Source: Thiorhodococcus minor
Lineage (GTDB): Bacteria > Pseudomonadota > Gammaproteobacteria > Chromatiales > Chromatiaceae
Reading direction: 5' to 3'
Length of the DNA stretch: 44,016 bases
Assembly: GCF_010820565.1 (NCBI RefSeq)
Contig: NZ_JAAIJQ010000046.1
Location: forward strand, 1 to 44,016
In this document: positions 8,335 through 16,803 of the stretch, in pieces
Position numbering within the stretch: position 1 is the first letter of the stretch
Layout: every line of letters begins with the position of its first letter
Position numbers and translations under genes: made by a program
Notes under the pieces: generated by a model
The model's database searches: none
The model's input: the letters and a program-made list of their open reading frames with translations, nothing else
Told to the model about the DNA's origin: nothing

Positions 8335-9126
8335 ATGTACGGATTCAAGGCTTTGATCTTCGACGTGGATGGCACCGTTGCCGATACGGAGCGCGATGGC
8401 CACCGTCCGGCCTTCAACGCGGCCTTCGCCGAGGTGGGCCTAGATTGGCACTGGGACGCCAGCCTCTACGGAGAGCTGCTGGCTGTGACCGGAGGGAAGG
8501 AGCGGATTCGCTACTTCATGACGCGCGCGGGGATCCAGCTCGATCCAGACAGGGACGCGGATGCCTTTGTCGCGGACCTGCATCGCCGCAAGACCGCGCA
8601 CTACCTCGCGATGCTGGGTCGAGGCGCCATTCCCCTCAGAGCAGGCGTGATGCGACTCTGGAAGGAGGCGCGCGCGGCCGGGACTCGCCTCGCGATCGCG
8701 ACGACGACGACGCCGGAGAACGTCGCCGAGCTGTTGGCGCACGCCGGCGAGCCGAATCTGGCCGATTGGTTCGAGGTCATTGCGGCCGGCGATGTCGTGC
8801 CGGCGAAGAAGCCTGCGCCGGACATCTATCACTTGGCGCTGGAGCAGCTTGGGCTGGACGCGGCCGACTGCATCGCCTTCGAGGACTCAGATAACGGCGC
8901 GCGCGCCGCCTTGGACGCCGGGCTGAAGTCGCTGGTGATCACCACGAACGCCTACACGGCCGGACAGGATTTCGGCGCTGCACCCCTGATCCTCGATCAG
9001 CTCGGGGAGCCCGGGAGTCCACCCAAGGTGAAGGTCGGCGAGCTCGGGGGAAGCGACTGTGTCGATTTGCAGGTCCTCGAGCGACTGCATCTTAGGGTGA
9101 GGGCGGCCAGCGGGGCATCGGCGTGA
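8335..9126 (+). CDS. cbbY: CbbY-type HAD phosphatase
   Basis: The 263-aa HAD-superfamily protein has motif I FDVDGTVADTE near residue 10, motif II Thr in AIATTTTPEN, and motifs III/IV around AKKPAPDIY and FEDSDNG. The cap sequence with GLDWHWDASLYGELL and TGGKERI is characteristic of CbbY, which dephosphorylates xylulose-1,5-bisphosphate, a Rubisco inhibitor. That fits the csoS1D gene 3 kb away. The ATG at 8335 has a GGAG eight bases upstream. The long open frame before it does not resemble the family. The stop overlaps the next gene's GTG. Confidence 0.85.
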   Translation: MYGFKALIFDVDGTVADTERDGHRPAFNAAFAEVGLDWHWDASLYGELLAVTGGKERIRYFMTRAGIQLDPDRDADAFVADLHRRKTAHYLAMLGRGAIPLRAGVMRLWKEARAAGTRLAIATTTTPENVAELLAHAGEPNLADWFEVIAAGDVVPAKKPAPDIYHLALEQLGLDAADCIAFEDSDNGARAALDAGLKSLVITTNAYTAGQDFGAAPLILDQLGEPGSPPKVKVGELGGSDCVDLQVLERLHLRVRAASGASA

Positions 9127-10310
9127 CAGCCCCCCGGGCTTCCGCGATGACGGAGCGCGCGCGACGCGTCCAGCCCTTTCATGTGATGCGCCTTCTGGGC
9201 CGGGCGCGTGAGCTGGAGGCGCAGGGGCGCTCGATCGTGCACTTGGAGATCGGCGAGCCGGATTTCCCGACGCCCGAGCCGATCGTCGAGGCTGGCCGCG
9301 CGGCACTGGCGGCAGGGCAGACTCACTACACGGGGGCGGCCGGACTGCCGTCCTTGCGGCAAGCGATCGCGGGCTACTATGGCCAGCGCTACCGGCTGGA
9401 TCTGGCGCCAGGGCGCGTTCTGGTGACGCCTGGCGCGTCCGGGGCCTTGCAGCTCGTCTTCTCCACGTTACTGGAGGCCGGCGATCGGGTCGTCTTGGGG
9501 GACCCCTCCTACCCCTGTTATCGCCAGGTCCTGAGCCTCATGGGCTGCGAGTGCGTCGCCGTTCCCCTGACTCCCGAGACCGGCTATCGCCTGACGTCGG
9601 AGCAGGTCCGTGCCGCCTGGGTGCCTGGGATCAAGGCGGTCGTCGTCGCGTCGCCGGCGAATCCGACGGGCGCGGTGATGGGCCTGGACGAGCTCGTGGC
9701 GCTGCATGACCTTTGCCGCTCCAAGGGGGCTGCGCTGATCGTCGACGAGATCTACCAGGGACTCACCTATGACGTCCCTGATGAGACCGCCCTGGCTCTG
9801 GGCGATCGGGATCTCTACGTCATCAACAGCTTCTCGAAATACTTCGGCATGACGGGCTGGCGTCTGGGCTGGGTCGCGGGGCCGGAGGATGCCATCGAGG
9901 TGATGGAGCGTCTCGCCCAGAACCTCTTCATTGCCGCCAATACGCCCGCGCAGCATGCGGCCTTGGCGGCTTTCGGCGCGGATACCATGGCCATCCTGGA
10001 GGCGCGCCGCCAGCGCTTTCGAGAACGGCGCGACCGTCTCTTTCCTGCGCTCGCGGCGCTTGGCTTCCAGCTGTCGCAGCCGCCGAGCGGCGCCTTCTAT
10101 CTCTATGCTGGACTGCCCGCAGGGCTGGGCATGGATGCCATGGCGCTGGCGACGCGGCTCTTGGAGGAGGCGGGTGTCGCGGTGACACCTGGTCAGGACT
10201 TTGGTGACTATGGCGCAACGGAGCATGTGCGCTTTGCGTACACGCGCGATGTCCAGGAGCTGGATGAGGCGGTGCGACGGATCGCCGACGATCTCGCGCG
10301 TCTTCGGTGA
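9123..10310 (+). CDS. Class I/II PLP-dependent aminotransferase
   Basis: The 395-aa fold-type I aminotransferase is AspC/AlaT-like. Visible motifs include EIGEPDFPTP, the THYTGAAGLPSLRQAI segment, SPANPTGAV, DEIYQGL and SFSKYFGMTGWRLGW, with the PLP Schiff-base Lys at residue 239. Arg in the C-terminal VRFAYTR is the probable carboxylate anchor. Substrate specificity cannot be fixed from motifs. The GTG at 9123 overlaps the cbbY stop by 4 bp, implying coupling. ATG 9147 is an alternative start. Confidence 0.88.
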   Translation: MTAPRASAMTERARRVQPFHVMRLLGRARELEAQGRSIVHLEIGEPDFPTPEPIVEAGRAALAAGQTHYTGAAGLPSLRQAIAGYYGQRYRLDLAPGRVLVTPGASGALQLVFSTLLEAGDRVVLGDPSYPCYRQVLSLMGCECVAVPLTPETGYRLTSEQVRAAWVPGIKAVVVASPANPTGAVMGLDELVALHDLCRSKGAALIVDEIYQGLTYDVPDETALALGDRDLYVINSFSKYFGMTGWRLGWVAGPEDAIEVMERLAQNLFIAANTPAQHAALAAFGADTMAILEARRQRFRERRDRLFPALAALGFQLSQPPSGAFYLYAGLPAGLGMDAMALATRLLEEAGVAVTPGQDFGDYGATEHVRFAYTRDVQELDEAVRRIADDLARLR

Positions 10311-10427
10311 TTGGCGGGGCTGGTCCTTGGGACTCGGGTGCCGGATATTTCGCTGGAAGATTGCTTTCGTCAATAATCTGGCGTTTGTCTCCGCTGTTGA
10401 GTTAATGCTATCAATGGGCGCTTATCC

Positions 10428-11558
10428 ATGAGGGCGCTGCACGTCGGTGAGCTGCGTCCTGTCTGCCAATTTCGATCGAAGAAGACGCCCTTGCAAGCAT
10501 TCAAACCCCTAGATCCCGCGCAGCGTGAAGCGAGCGAAGCCCTGCTCGCGCTGCATCAGGAGCTGCTCGCCACCAAGGCCGATCCGCCCGCTCGCGGACT
10601 CTGGAGCCAGATGAGGAGCAAGATTACGGGTCCATCTCGCCCCATTCCTGGCGTTTATCTTTGGGGAGGGGTCGGGCGCGGCAAGACCTATCTCATGGAT
10701 TGGTTCGTCAACGACCTGAAGCTCCCCGGCAAGCGGCGCGTGCATTTCCATCACTTCATGCGGGAGATCCACGGGGTGATGTCCGGGCTTCCCAAGCAGC
10801 CGGATCCATTGGAGGTCGTCGCCGACAGGCTGCGCGCGGAAGTCCGGGTGCTGTGCTTGGACGAGTTTCTGGTAACGGATATCACTGATGCCATGCTGCT
10901 GCATGGGCTGCTGCGAGCCCTCTTCTTGCGCGGAACGACCCTGGTCACGACGGCGAACACGCCGCCGGATGAGCTCTACCGCAATGGCCTGCAGCGCCAA
11001 TCTTTTTTGCCTGCCATCGATCTGCTCAAGCAGCACACGCGCATTATGGAGCTCGACGGCGGTACCGACTACAGGTTGCGCGCCTTGAGCCGAGAAGGCG
11101 TGCTCTTCGATGCGACGGCGGACGGTGAGCGCCATCTGGCGGACTATTTCCAGCGCCTGACCGGGGGGCACCAGCTGCCGGAACGGGAGATCCAGGTGAA
11201 CGGCCGTTCCCTTCCGGTTCGCGGACTCGGCATGGATATCATCTGGCTGGACTTCGCGACCCTCTGCGGAACACCGCGCTCGGCGGCGGATTACATCGAG
11301 CTCGCGAAGGAGTACCACAGCATCCTGGTCTCCGGGGTGCCGGCGCTCGGGCCTCGCCACGAAGCCGCGGCACGCCGCTTCCTGCACCTGGTGGACGAGC
11401 TCTATGATCAGCGCGTCAAGCTGGTGCTCTCGGCGGAAGCGCCGATCGACGGGCTCTATCTCGGGGGGCTCCAGGAGTTCGCGCACGAGCGCCTGCTGAG
11501 CCGGCTCGTAGAGATGCAATCCACGGAGTATTTGGCCGCGGCCGTCCCTGAAGGTTGA
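10428..11558 (+). CDS. zapE: Cell division ATPase ZapE (AFG1 family)
   Basis: The 376-aa AFG1-like AAA ATPase matches E. coli ZapE in length. Walker A is GGVGRGKT in LWGGVGRGKTYLMD, and Walker B is VLCLDEF, followed by the family's VTDITDAML. Other landmarks are VHFHHFM and ANTPPDELYRNGLQR. ZapE is a peripheral inner-membrane protein that associates with the Z-ring under stress. The first 20 residues precede the conserved core, so a slightly later start is possible. It stands alone between the aminotransferase and ubiG. Confidence 0.92.
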   Translation: MRALHVGELRPVCQFRSKKTPLQAFKPLDPAQREASEALLALHQELLATKADPPARGLWSQMRSKITGPSRPIPGVYLWGGVGRGKTYLMDWFVNDLKLPGKRRVHFHHFMREIHGVMSGLPKQPDPLEVVADRLRAEVRVLCLDEFLVTDITDAMLLHGLLRALFLRGTTLVTTANTPPDELYRNGLQRQSFLPAIDLLKQHTRIMELDGGTDYRLRALSREGVLFDATADGERHLADYFQRLTGGHQLPEREIQVNGRSLPVRGLGMDIIWLDFATLCGTPRSAADYIELAKEYHSILVSGVPALGPRHEAAARRFLHLVDELYDQRVKLVLSAEAPIDGLYLGGLQEFAHERLLSRLVEMQSTEYLAAAVPEG

Positions 11559-11868
11559 ATTCCACCCTTAGTGACTGTCCAGGAACTACTCCCCGATTTG
11601 GTCGGTGCCGTCTGCCCACAAGGCGGGAAGTAGAATCCGGACGTCGCCTTAGCTTTGGCGGCCGCGGCTCCCACATGATGGCTGGCAAGCCTTTGCCAGT
11701 GCTCGGGTCGCGCCCATATAGAAGCCATTTGCGCTTAGTGACTCGGTCATCTCAGGCTCGCCGGGCAAGGCCCAGGCGCAGCTTGGCTGGGCTGATCAGT
11801 CCTTCGTCGCTGTGCTGCCGCGTCATCGCCGCGTTTTCCATCGCTAATGGATTCAGAAGGAGGAGCTT
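11559..11868. other. Intergenic interval upstream of ubiG
   Basis: This 310-bp stretch holds no protein-like ORF that I can support. A strong AGGAGGAGC ribosome-binding sequence for ubiG occupies its end. No clear promoter hexamers, terminator hairpin or RNA gene are visible. Confidence 0.5.
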
Positions 11869-12621
11869 GTGTCCGCCGTGCATTTGACTGCATCGAGCAT
11901 CGATCCGGAAGAGGTCGCCTACTTCGAGCGCCTCGCCCATCGTTGGTGGGATACCGAAGGCCCTTTTTGGCCGCTGCACAAACTGAACGCCTTTCGCGTT
12001 GACTATATCCGCGAGCACCTCGCGGCCGTATTGGGGCGCGATGCCGACACCGATCGTCCCTTCGAGGGCGTCAGGGTGCTCGACATCGGGTGCGGAGGCG
12101 GCATTCTGAGCGAATCCATGGCGCGTCTGGGTGCCGAGGTCACTGGCATCGAGATCACCGACAAGAACGTCAAGGTCGCGCAGATACACGCGCAGTGGAG
12201 CGAGCTAGAGATTGCCTATCGACTTGCCTCCGTGGATCAGCTCGTCGGCGAAGGCGCGACTTTCGACGTCGTGCTCAACATGGAAGTGATCGAGCATGTG
12301 GAGCACCTTCCTGATTTTCTGGCTGATTGCCGGCAATTGGTGCGGCCTGGTGGCGTCATGTTCATCGCGAGCATCAACCGCACCCTGGCGGCCTGGCTGG
12401 TTGCCATCGTCGGGGCAGAGTATGTGCTGCGCTGGCTCCCGCGCGGCACCCATCACTACCGCAAGCTGGCTCCGCCGGATGAGGTGAAAAGGCTGCTTGG
12501 CGGCGACCTCAGGCTTGTCGACGAGACCGGCGTGCGTGTCAATCCGTTGAATCGCAAATTCAGTCTCACTCGCTGGCAGGGTGTGAATTACATGCTGCTG
12601 ATGCAGCGTGAGGCTGGTTAG
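11869..12621 (+). CDS. ubiG: Ubiquinone biosynthesis O-methyltransferase UbiG
   Basis: The 250-aa class I SAM methyltransferase catalyses both O-methylations of ubiquinone synthesis. The SAM-binding motif I is VLDIGCGGGILSE, with the acidic residue in GIEITD, and NMEVIEHV is the family's post-I motif. The N-terminal EVAYFERLAHRWWDTEGPFWPLHKLN is diagnostic for UbiG. The start is GTG 11869, chosen for the AGGAGGAGC just upstream. It is not in an obvious operon here. Confidence 0.95.
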   Translation: MSAVHLTASSIDPEEVAYFERLAHRWWDTEGPFWPLHKLNAFRVDYIREHLAAVLGRDADTDRPFEGVRVLDIGCGGGILSESMARLGAEVTGIEITDKNVKVAQIHAQWSELEIAYRLASVDQLVGEGATFDVVLNMEVIEHVEHLPDFLADCRQLVRPGGVMFIASINRTLAAWLVAIVGAEYVLRWLPRGTHHYRKLAPPDEVKRLLGGDLRLVDETGVRVNPLNRKFSLTRWQGVNYMLLMQREAG

Positions 12622-12873
12622 AAGGCCCTTGGCAAGATGCCGTCCGGGGGCGATAGCGTAATTCTACCTAGTTGATTCAATGCGTGCGCGGTCATAATCT
12701 TATGGGATGGCGAGGCCGTAACATTGCCGCGCACTTGGCGTCCTGTTCTTCACAGCGCGTCGCGCTCATGTGCTCGCCCTGGTTGTGACTGTCGTCACTA
12801 TCGCTCAGCTCAAGGCATCGCCCGTTAGGGCGATATAGGAAGAGCGGGCGTTCTTTTCTCGGAGCCAAATGAG

Positions 12874-13056
12874 ATGGACAAAAAACAACAAGATCTGGAG
12901 CGCTGGGTCGCTTCCATGGTACGTGGTGATTTGGGCTATACCTATATCCGGCTGTACGCTGATGCGCCAAGCTGGGTGCGCAATGTTGCAGTCAACCGGT
13001 TCGGCAAAGGCACAGTCTTCTTGCCGGCAGAGCACACGCGACCCCGCGCAGCCTAG
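12874..13056 (+). CDS. Small hypothetical protein (60 aa)
   Basis: The frame from ATG 12874 encodes a compact basic protein, MDKKQQDLERWVASMVRGDL followed by an aromatic YTYIRLYAD segment and a short RPRAA tail. A GGAG lies 9-12 bp upstream. A 7-bp hairpin (12817-12834) precedes it. I do not recognise a family. It could be a genuine small protein between ubiG and a convergent operon, or a chance ORF. Confidence 0.45.
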   Translation: MDKKQQDLERWVASMVRGDLGYTYIRLYADAPSWVRNVAVNRFGKGTVFLPAEHTRPRAA

Positions 13057-13097
13057 CGCAAGCTCGCCGGGGAAGCCCGGCAGCCGCTGACGTAGGA

Positions 13098-14573
13098 TCA
13101 GCCTGCCGTTCTCTCCGTTGCGATACGCTGCCGAGGAGCACCCAAGTCCACGAGCAGCTCGGCAAGCGTCTCAACCTCCGCCGAAGGTCCCGCCAGATAG
13201 AAGCGCATCGACGCCACCTCGTCGAGGTCGGCTTGGATGAGCGCGATTGCATCTTCCGGTCTTCCGCTCGCGAGCGGCGTGAAACTGAAGTTGTCCAGCG
13301 CGTCCTTCAGGGCCCGCCCCCAGTGTGCCTGATGATGTCCTTCCGGGTGCTGTGTGTCCCAGTAGAGGTGGAAGGACTCGATGAGGTCGATCGAGACGGC
13401 GTGCTCGATCAGGCTCTTGATGGGTGCAATTCCGTCGCCATAGGCGACGAAGACGGCGGGCTCGGGCGCGTCCTCGCGGAGCACGAAATCCCCTCGCGGC
13501 CCCTCGACGCAGACGAGCTGGCCCTGCCGTAGGTGCTGAAAGACCGCTTGGGCAAATGCCTCGTTGCTGCGTCGGACGAGGAACCAGAGGTGGCGTCCGT
13601 TACAGGGACAGCTGGCGATCGGCAGCTCTTGCGATACGCCGTCCTCCAGCGTGAGCAGCGCCCGCTGCCCCGCCATGAAGCGCAATGTCTCGGTCCGAGG
13701 CGTCTGGACGTTGAGCATCATCACTTCCGGTGAGACGCGCTCGAGCTTGCGCAGGCTGGCGCGAATCCGTTGTTGCGGCAGATCCTCGACCGAGAGGGCC
13801 TCGGCGGCCTCGATCACGAGATCGGTCACCGCCGTGTGCGAGCAGGTCAGGATGTAGCCCATGGCCTTTTCGCGCTCGCTGATCACATAGTCGTGGTCGC
13901 GGATCTTCCAGGTCTCGCCATTGACGACCCTGGCCTTGCAATTGCCACAGTTGCCGCTCGAGCAGCCGTAGCTGAGCTTGAGCCCCGCGCGCACCGAGGC
14001 GTCGAGGATGGTTTCGTTGCCCTCGACGAAGAAGTCGTGTCCGCTTGGGATGAGCTTGACGTTGGCGGCCATGATGCGAAGGAAGGTGTCTCTTGCGTAG
14101 AGCTGCGACTGCGCGCTCACGGAGGTGTCCGCTTCGAGCCCTGCGCGCGCCTCATGCAGCCAGTCCCGGATGCCGGCGACGAGCGGTGAGAGGCTGTCGT
14201 CACTGGCGTGGGCGAGGGCGTCGAGGCGCTCGCCGACCTGGTCCAGTAGGCCTTTGTGATCCTCGAGGTGCGACATTTGGCTGGCAAGCGTCTGACTCAA
14301 GCCATGCAGGCGCGACATCAGCACTTGCGGGTCCGGCAGGGCGGTTTCGCCCGCGGTGGTGCTCAGTTTGGGCTGTGCGTCCGCCTTGATGCGCTCGACG
14401 CGCTGGAGGGCGTCGTCATCCTGCAGGCTGACGCTCGGGTAGAGTCGCAGCAGGTCGTTGACGGCGACCGAGCCCTCGAATGTTGCCACCTCGCCACGAC
14501 GAATCCGGGCCTGCAGCTCGGCGCGGGTGATGCCGGCGAGGCGCGCGGCACGCGAAAGGCTCAGGTAGCGCAT
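13098..14573 (-). CDS. HTH/2Fe-2S ferredoxin/flavoreductase-like fusion protein
   Basis: The 492-aa protein combines three parts. Residues 1-50 look like an excisionase/MerR-type helix-turn-helix (SLSRAARLAGITRAELQARI), and 55-165 form a helical linker. Residues 172-255 are a plant-type [2Fe-2S] ferredoxin with Cys204, Cys209, Cys212 and Cys244. Residues 260-492 resemble a ferredoxin-NADP reductase module, ending with a dinucleotide-like VAYGDGIAPIKS. The usual FAD-binding R-x-Y-S before IAS is replaced by ELP in SQELPIAS, so flavin binding may differ. It begins 2 bp after the DUF302 gene, and the physiological role is unknown. Confidence 0.75.
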   Translation of the reverse strand: MRYLSLSRAARLAGITRAELQARIRRGEVATFEGSVAVNDLLRLYPSVSLQDDDALQRVERIKADAQPKLSTTAGETALPDPQVLMSRLHGLSQTLASQMSHLEDHKGLLDQVGERLDALAHASDDSLSPLVAGIRDWLHEARAGLEADTSVSAQSQLYARDTFLRIMAANVKLIPSGHDFFVEGNETILDASVRAGLKLSYGCSSGNCGNCKARVVNGETWKIRDHDYVISEREKAMGYILTCSHTAVTDLVIEAAEALSVEDLPQQRIRASLRKLERVSPEVMMLNVQTPRTETLRFMAGQRALLTLEDGVSQELPIASCPCNGRHLWFLVRRSNEAFAQAVFQHLRQGQLVCVEGPRGDFVLREDAPEPAVFVAYGDGIAPIKSLIEHAVSIDLIESFHLYWDTQHPEGHHQAHWGRALKDALDNFSFTPLASGRPEDAIALIQADLDEVASMRFYLAGPSAEVETLAELLVDLGAPRQRIATERTAG

Positions 14574-14575
14574 GG

Positions 14576-15079
14576 CTAGAGCTCTCCGTTGGCGCCCGCG
14601 GTCATGATCTCCATCATGGTGTCGCGCACCTTGATCGCGAGCGTTTTCAGCTCGGGATCGAGGTCGGCCATCTGGATGACCTTGTCGAGATCCAGCGTGA
14701 CCAGCCAGGGCTTGCCTTCCTCGTCCTCGATCAGGGTGATCCGGCAGGGCAGATAGGCCGAGAAGTCGATGTTCTCGGAGATCATCTGCGCCGCGATGCG
14801 TGCGTCGCAGAACTGGAAGATCTCGATGCGCTTGGTCTCGACGCCCATGGACTCCAGCTCTTTGTAGAGCGGCAGGCGCGCGACCATCTTGAAGTTGAGC
14901 ACATTGGCGCGCAGCAGCATGGAATCCACGGCGTCGTCCATGGAGATGTCTTCCGCCAGGGGCATCTTGACTACGGTATAGGCGATGCTCATGCCCTCGG
15001 CGCGGACGAGGCTCGTCACGATCAGCATGGGCAGCAGTGCCAGGACGGGAAGCCAAAATGTCTTTTTCGGTGATCTCAT
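14576..15079 (-). CDS. Exported DUF302-domain protein
   Basis: The 167-aa protein has a Sec-type signal (MRSPKKTFWLPVLALLPMLI, cleavage probably after VRA). The mature domain resembles the DUF302 fold, with KRIEIFQFCDARIAAQMI and the YLPCRITLIEDEEGKPWLV core. Two Cys residues lie in FCDAR and LPCRI. DUF302 proteins are small periplasmic proteins of unknown role, often found in sulfur oxidisers. It is the middle gene of a cupin-DUF302-reductase unit, with only 2 bp to the next start. Confidence 0.8.
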   Translation of the reverse strand: MRSPKKTFWLPVLALLPMLIVTSLVRAEGMSIAYTVVKMPLAEDISMDDAVDSMLLRANVLNFKMVARLPLYKELESMGVETKRIEIFQFCDARIAAQMISENIDFSAYLPCRITLIEDEEGKPWLVTLDLDKVIQMADLDPELKTLAIKVRDTMMEIMTAGANGEL

Positions 15080-15124
15080 CCTTTCTCCTCGCTCTCGGTC
15101 ATTGGTCGTGAATCGAAGGGGCTG

Positions 15125-15406
15125 TCAGTCGAAGGTGTAATGCTTCTCCACGGGCTCGATGACCTCCCAGGTGCAGGATAGGCCCGCCGGAAAGGTGATG
15201 AGGTCTCCCCGGGCGAAGCTTTGGGGCTCGCCACCCTCGGGCGTGACCTTGAACTTGCCGCGAAGAACGTAGCAGGTCTCGGTCTGATCGTACTTCCAGG
15301 GGAAGGTCGATGGCTCCTTCTTCCAGATCGGCCAATGCTCGACGCCCATGACGTCCAGCTTGGCGGGGGACGGCTTATGCTCGCAACGGATCTCCAGATC
15401 GCTCAT
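15125..15406 (-). CDS. Small cupin-domain protein
   Basis: The 93-aa single-domain cupin resembles the EutQ-like/DUF861 group: WPIWKKEPSTFPWKYDQTET, then CYVLRGKFKVTPEGG, RGDLITFPAGLSCTWEV and a closing EKHYTFD. The Glu/Thr/Cys region stands where metal-binding His residues sit in enzymatic cupins, so catalysis is doubtful. It is the first gene of the minus-strand unit. GAGGAG lies about a dozen bases before ATG 15406. Confidence 0.85.
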   Translation of the reverse strand: MSDLEIRCEHKPSPAKLDVMGVEHWPIWKKEPSTFPWKYDQTETCYVLRGKFKVTPEGGEPQSFARGDLITFPAGLSCTWEVIEPVEKHYTFD

Positions 15407-15533
15407 TGGCGGTAATACTCCTCATTAGAAAACGCTCAGCTCGCTATTCTGCGGGTGCGGGCCGGCCTTTTCCACGCATGCCTTTTCCTCGCATGGGATT
15501 GTCTGTGGGTATCGCTTGGGCGACACTCGGGCC

Positions 15534-16043
15534 ATGATCGATGACGGCACCATCACAGAGCTACCCGCGTTGGCGGCAGCGGTCGGTGAGCGACTCCTTT
15601 CCCTCGGGATGATGCTGGCCACGGCCGAGTCCTGCACGGGCGGGTGGGCCGCCAAGTCCCTGACCGATATCGCCGGCAGCAGCGCCTGGCTGGAGCGTGG
15701 CTTCGTGACCTACAGCAACGCCGCCAAGGTCGAGATGCTGGGGGTTTCCGCCGCGAGCCTGGATACGCATGGTGCGGTTAGCGAGGCGGTGGCCCTGGAA
15801 ATGGTGCGCGGCGCGCTGCGGCACAGTCGCGCCCAGGTGGCCCTCTCCATCACTGGGATCGCTGGTCCCGGTGGAGGGGGCGCGGAAAAACCGGTCGGCA
15901 CCGTTTGGCTGGCATGGGGGCGCGAGGGCGCGGAGTCGATCGCACGTCGCGAGCACTTCGCGGGAGATCGGGAGCAGGTGCGCGCCCAATCCGTGCGCGC
16001 GGCGCTCGAAGGCGTCTTGAGGCTGCTGGCGGAGCATGGCTGA
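15534..16043 (+). CDS. pncC: Nicotinamide-nucleotide amidase (CinA C-terminal type)
   Basis: The 169-aa stand-alone CinA C-terminal domain deamidates NMN in pyridine-nucleotide recycling. The family core ATAESCTGGWAA supplies the catalytic Ser/Thr, and SITGIAGPGGGGAEKPVGTVW is the second signature. ATG 15534 is preferred over an upstream in-frame TTG (15516) because the upstream codons are not conserved-looking. It overlaps thpR by 8 bp and lies upstream of recA, as in many gammaproteobacteria. Confidence 0.93.
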   Translation: MIDDGTITELPALAAAVGERLLSLGMMLATAESCTGGWAAKSLTDIAGSSAWLERGFVTYSNAAKVEMLGVSAASLDTHGAVSEAVALEMVRGALRHSRAQVALSITGIAGPGGGGAEKPVGTVWLAWGREGAESIARREHFAGDREQVRAQSVRAALEGVLRLLAEHG

Positions 16044-16557
16044 GCGGTGGTTTCTGGCGCTCTGGCCCGATGCGCGGACGCGCGACGCACTCGTGTGCCA
16101 GACCGCGGGGGCGCTGCCAGAGGCGGCGAGGCCGACGCATCCGGCCGATCTCCATCTGACGCTGGTCTTTCTTGGCGAGCTGGATGCCGGTCGCGTCGCT
16201 TGCGTCGAGGCGGTCGCTGAAGCCGTTTCCGCGCCCGCGTTCGAGCTGGAGATCGATCGCCTCGGTCACTTCACGCGATCGCGCGTGCTCTGGTGCGGGC
16301 CTTCGTGTACCCCGGAGGTCGCCCAGACACTGATCGGCTCGCTCCAATCGGGCCTGGAGGGCTGCGGCATCGCGCCCGAGCGGCGCTCCTTTCGACCGCA
16401 TCTGACGTTGGCGCGGAAGGTCTCGCGCTACCAGGGGCACGCCTTGCCGGAGGTCGTCATCTGGCCGGTGCGCGAGCTTGTCCTCGCCTTTGGCGTGAGT
16501 GGGAGCAGGCCCAGATATCGCGCCCATCGGCGCTGGCGGTTATCTGTGGCGAGCTGA
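16036..16557 (+). CDS. thpR: RNA 2',3'-cyclic phosphodiesterase (2H family)
   Basis: The 173-aa protein carries both 2H phosphoesterase motifs, HLTL in ADLHLTLVFLG and again in FRPHLTLARK. This is the LigT/ThpR arrangement. The family opens 2',3'-cyclic phosphates on RNA and can join 2'-5' linkages in vitro. The start overlaps the end of pncC by 8 bp. The length is normal. Confidence 0.92.
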   Translation: MAERWFLALWPDARTRDALVCQTAGALPEAARPTHPADLHLTLVFLGELDAGRVACVEAVAEAVSAPAFELEIDRLGHFTRSRVLWCGPSCTPEVAQTLIGSLQSGLEGCGIAPERRSFRPHLTLARKVSRYQGHALPEVVIWPVRELVLAFGVSGSRPRYRAHRRWRLSVAS

Positions 16558-16663
16558 GCTGTCGCCATCGACCGAGCGCGCGCTCGCCGTCGTGCGCCGT
16601 GCCGCAGGATCTGCCGCGCAATGGCGAAGCCCTTGCATGCTCCCGTTTCGCCGGGTGCCGGCA

Positions 16664-16693
16664 ATGACGTAGCGGAAAGAGCTATGCCATAAT
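16664..16693 (+). promoter_or_regulatory. Candidate recA promoter
   Basis: An ATGACG (16664-16669) and a CATAAT (16688-16693), 18 bp apart, lie about 110 bp upstream of recA. I do not see a canonical LexA box (CTGT-N8-ACAG) in the spacer; the closest, a CTGTCCAGG half-site near 16713, lacks its partner. Confidence 0.25.
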
Positions 16694-16803
16694 CGCCCGC
16701 TTATCAAGAGGGCTGTCCAGGACCTCATCCGTTTCCCGGCAGATCCTGCCTCGTTCGAGAGGGCGGGCCGATGCCGGGGCAATGACGCATACGTGGAGAC
16801 CGG

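Noticed and set aside
16700..16803. LexA operator before recA
   Set aside because: Only a CTGT half-site is visible; no CTGT-N8-ACAG match was found by eye.
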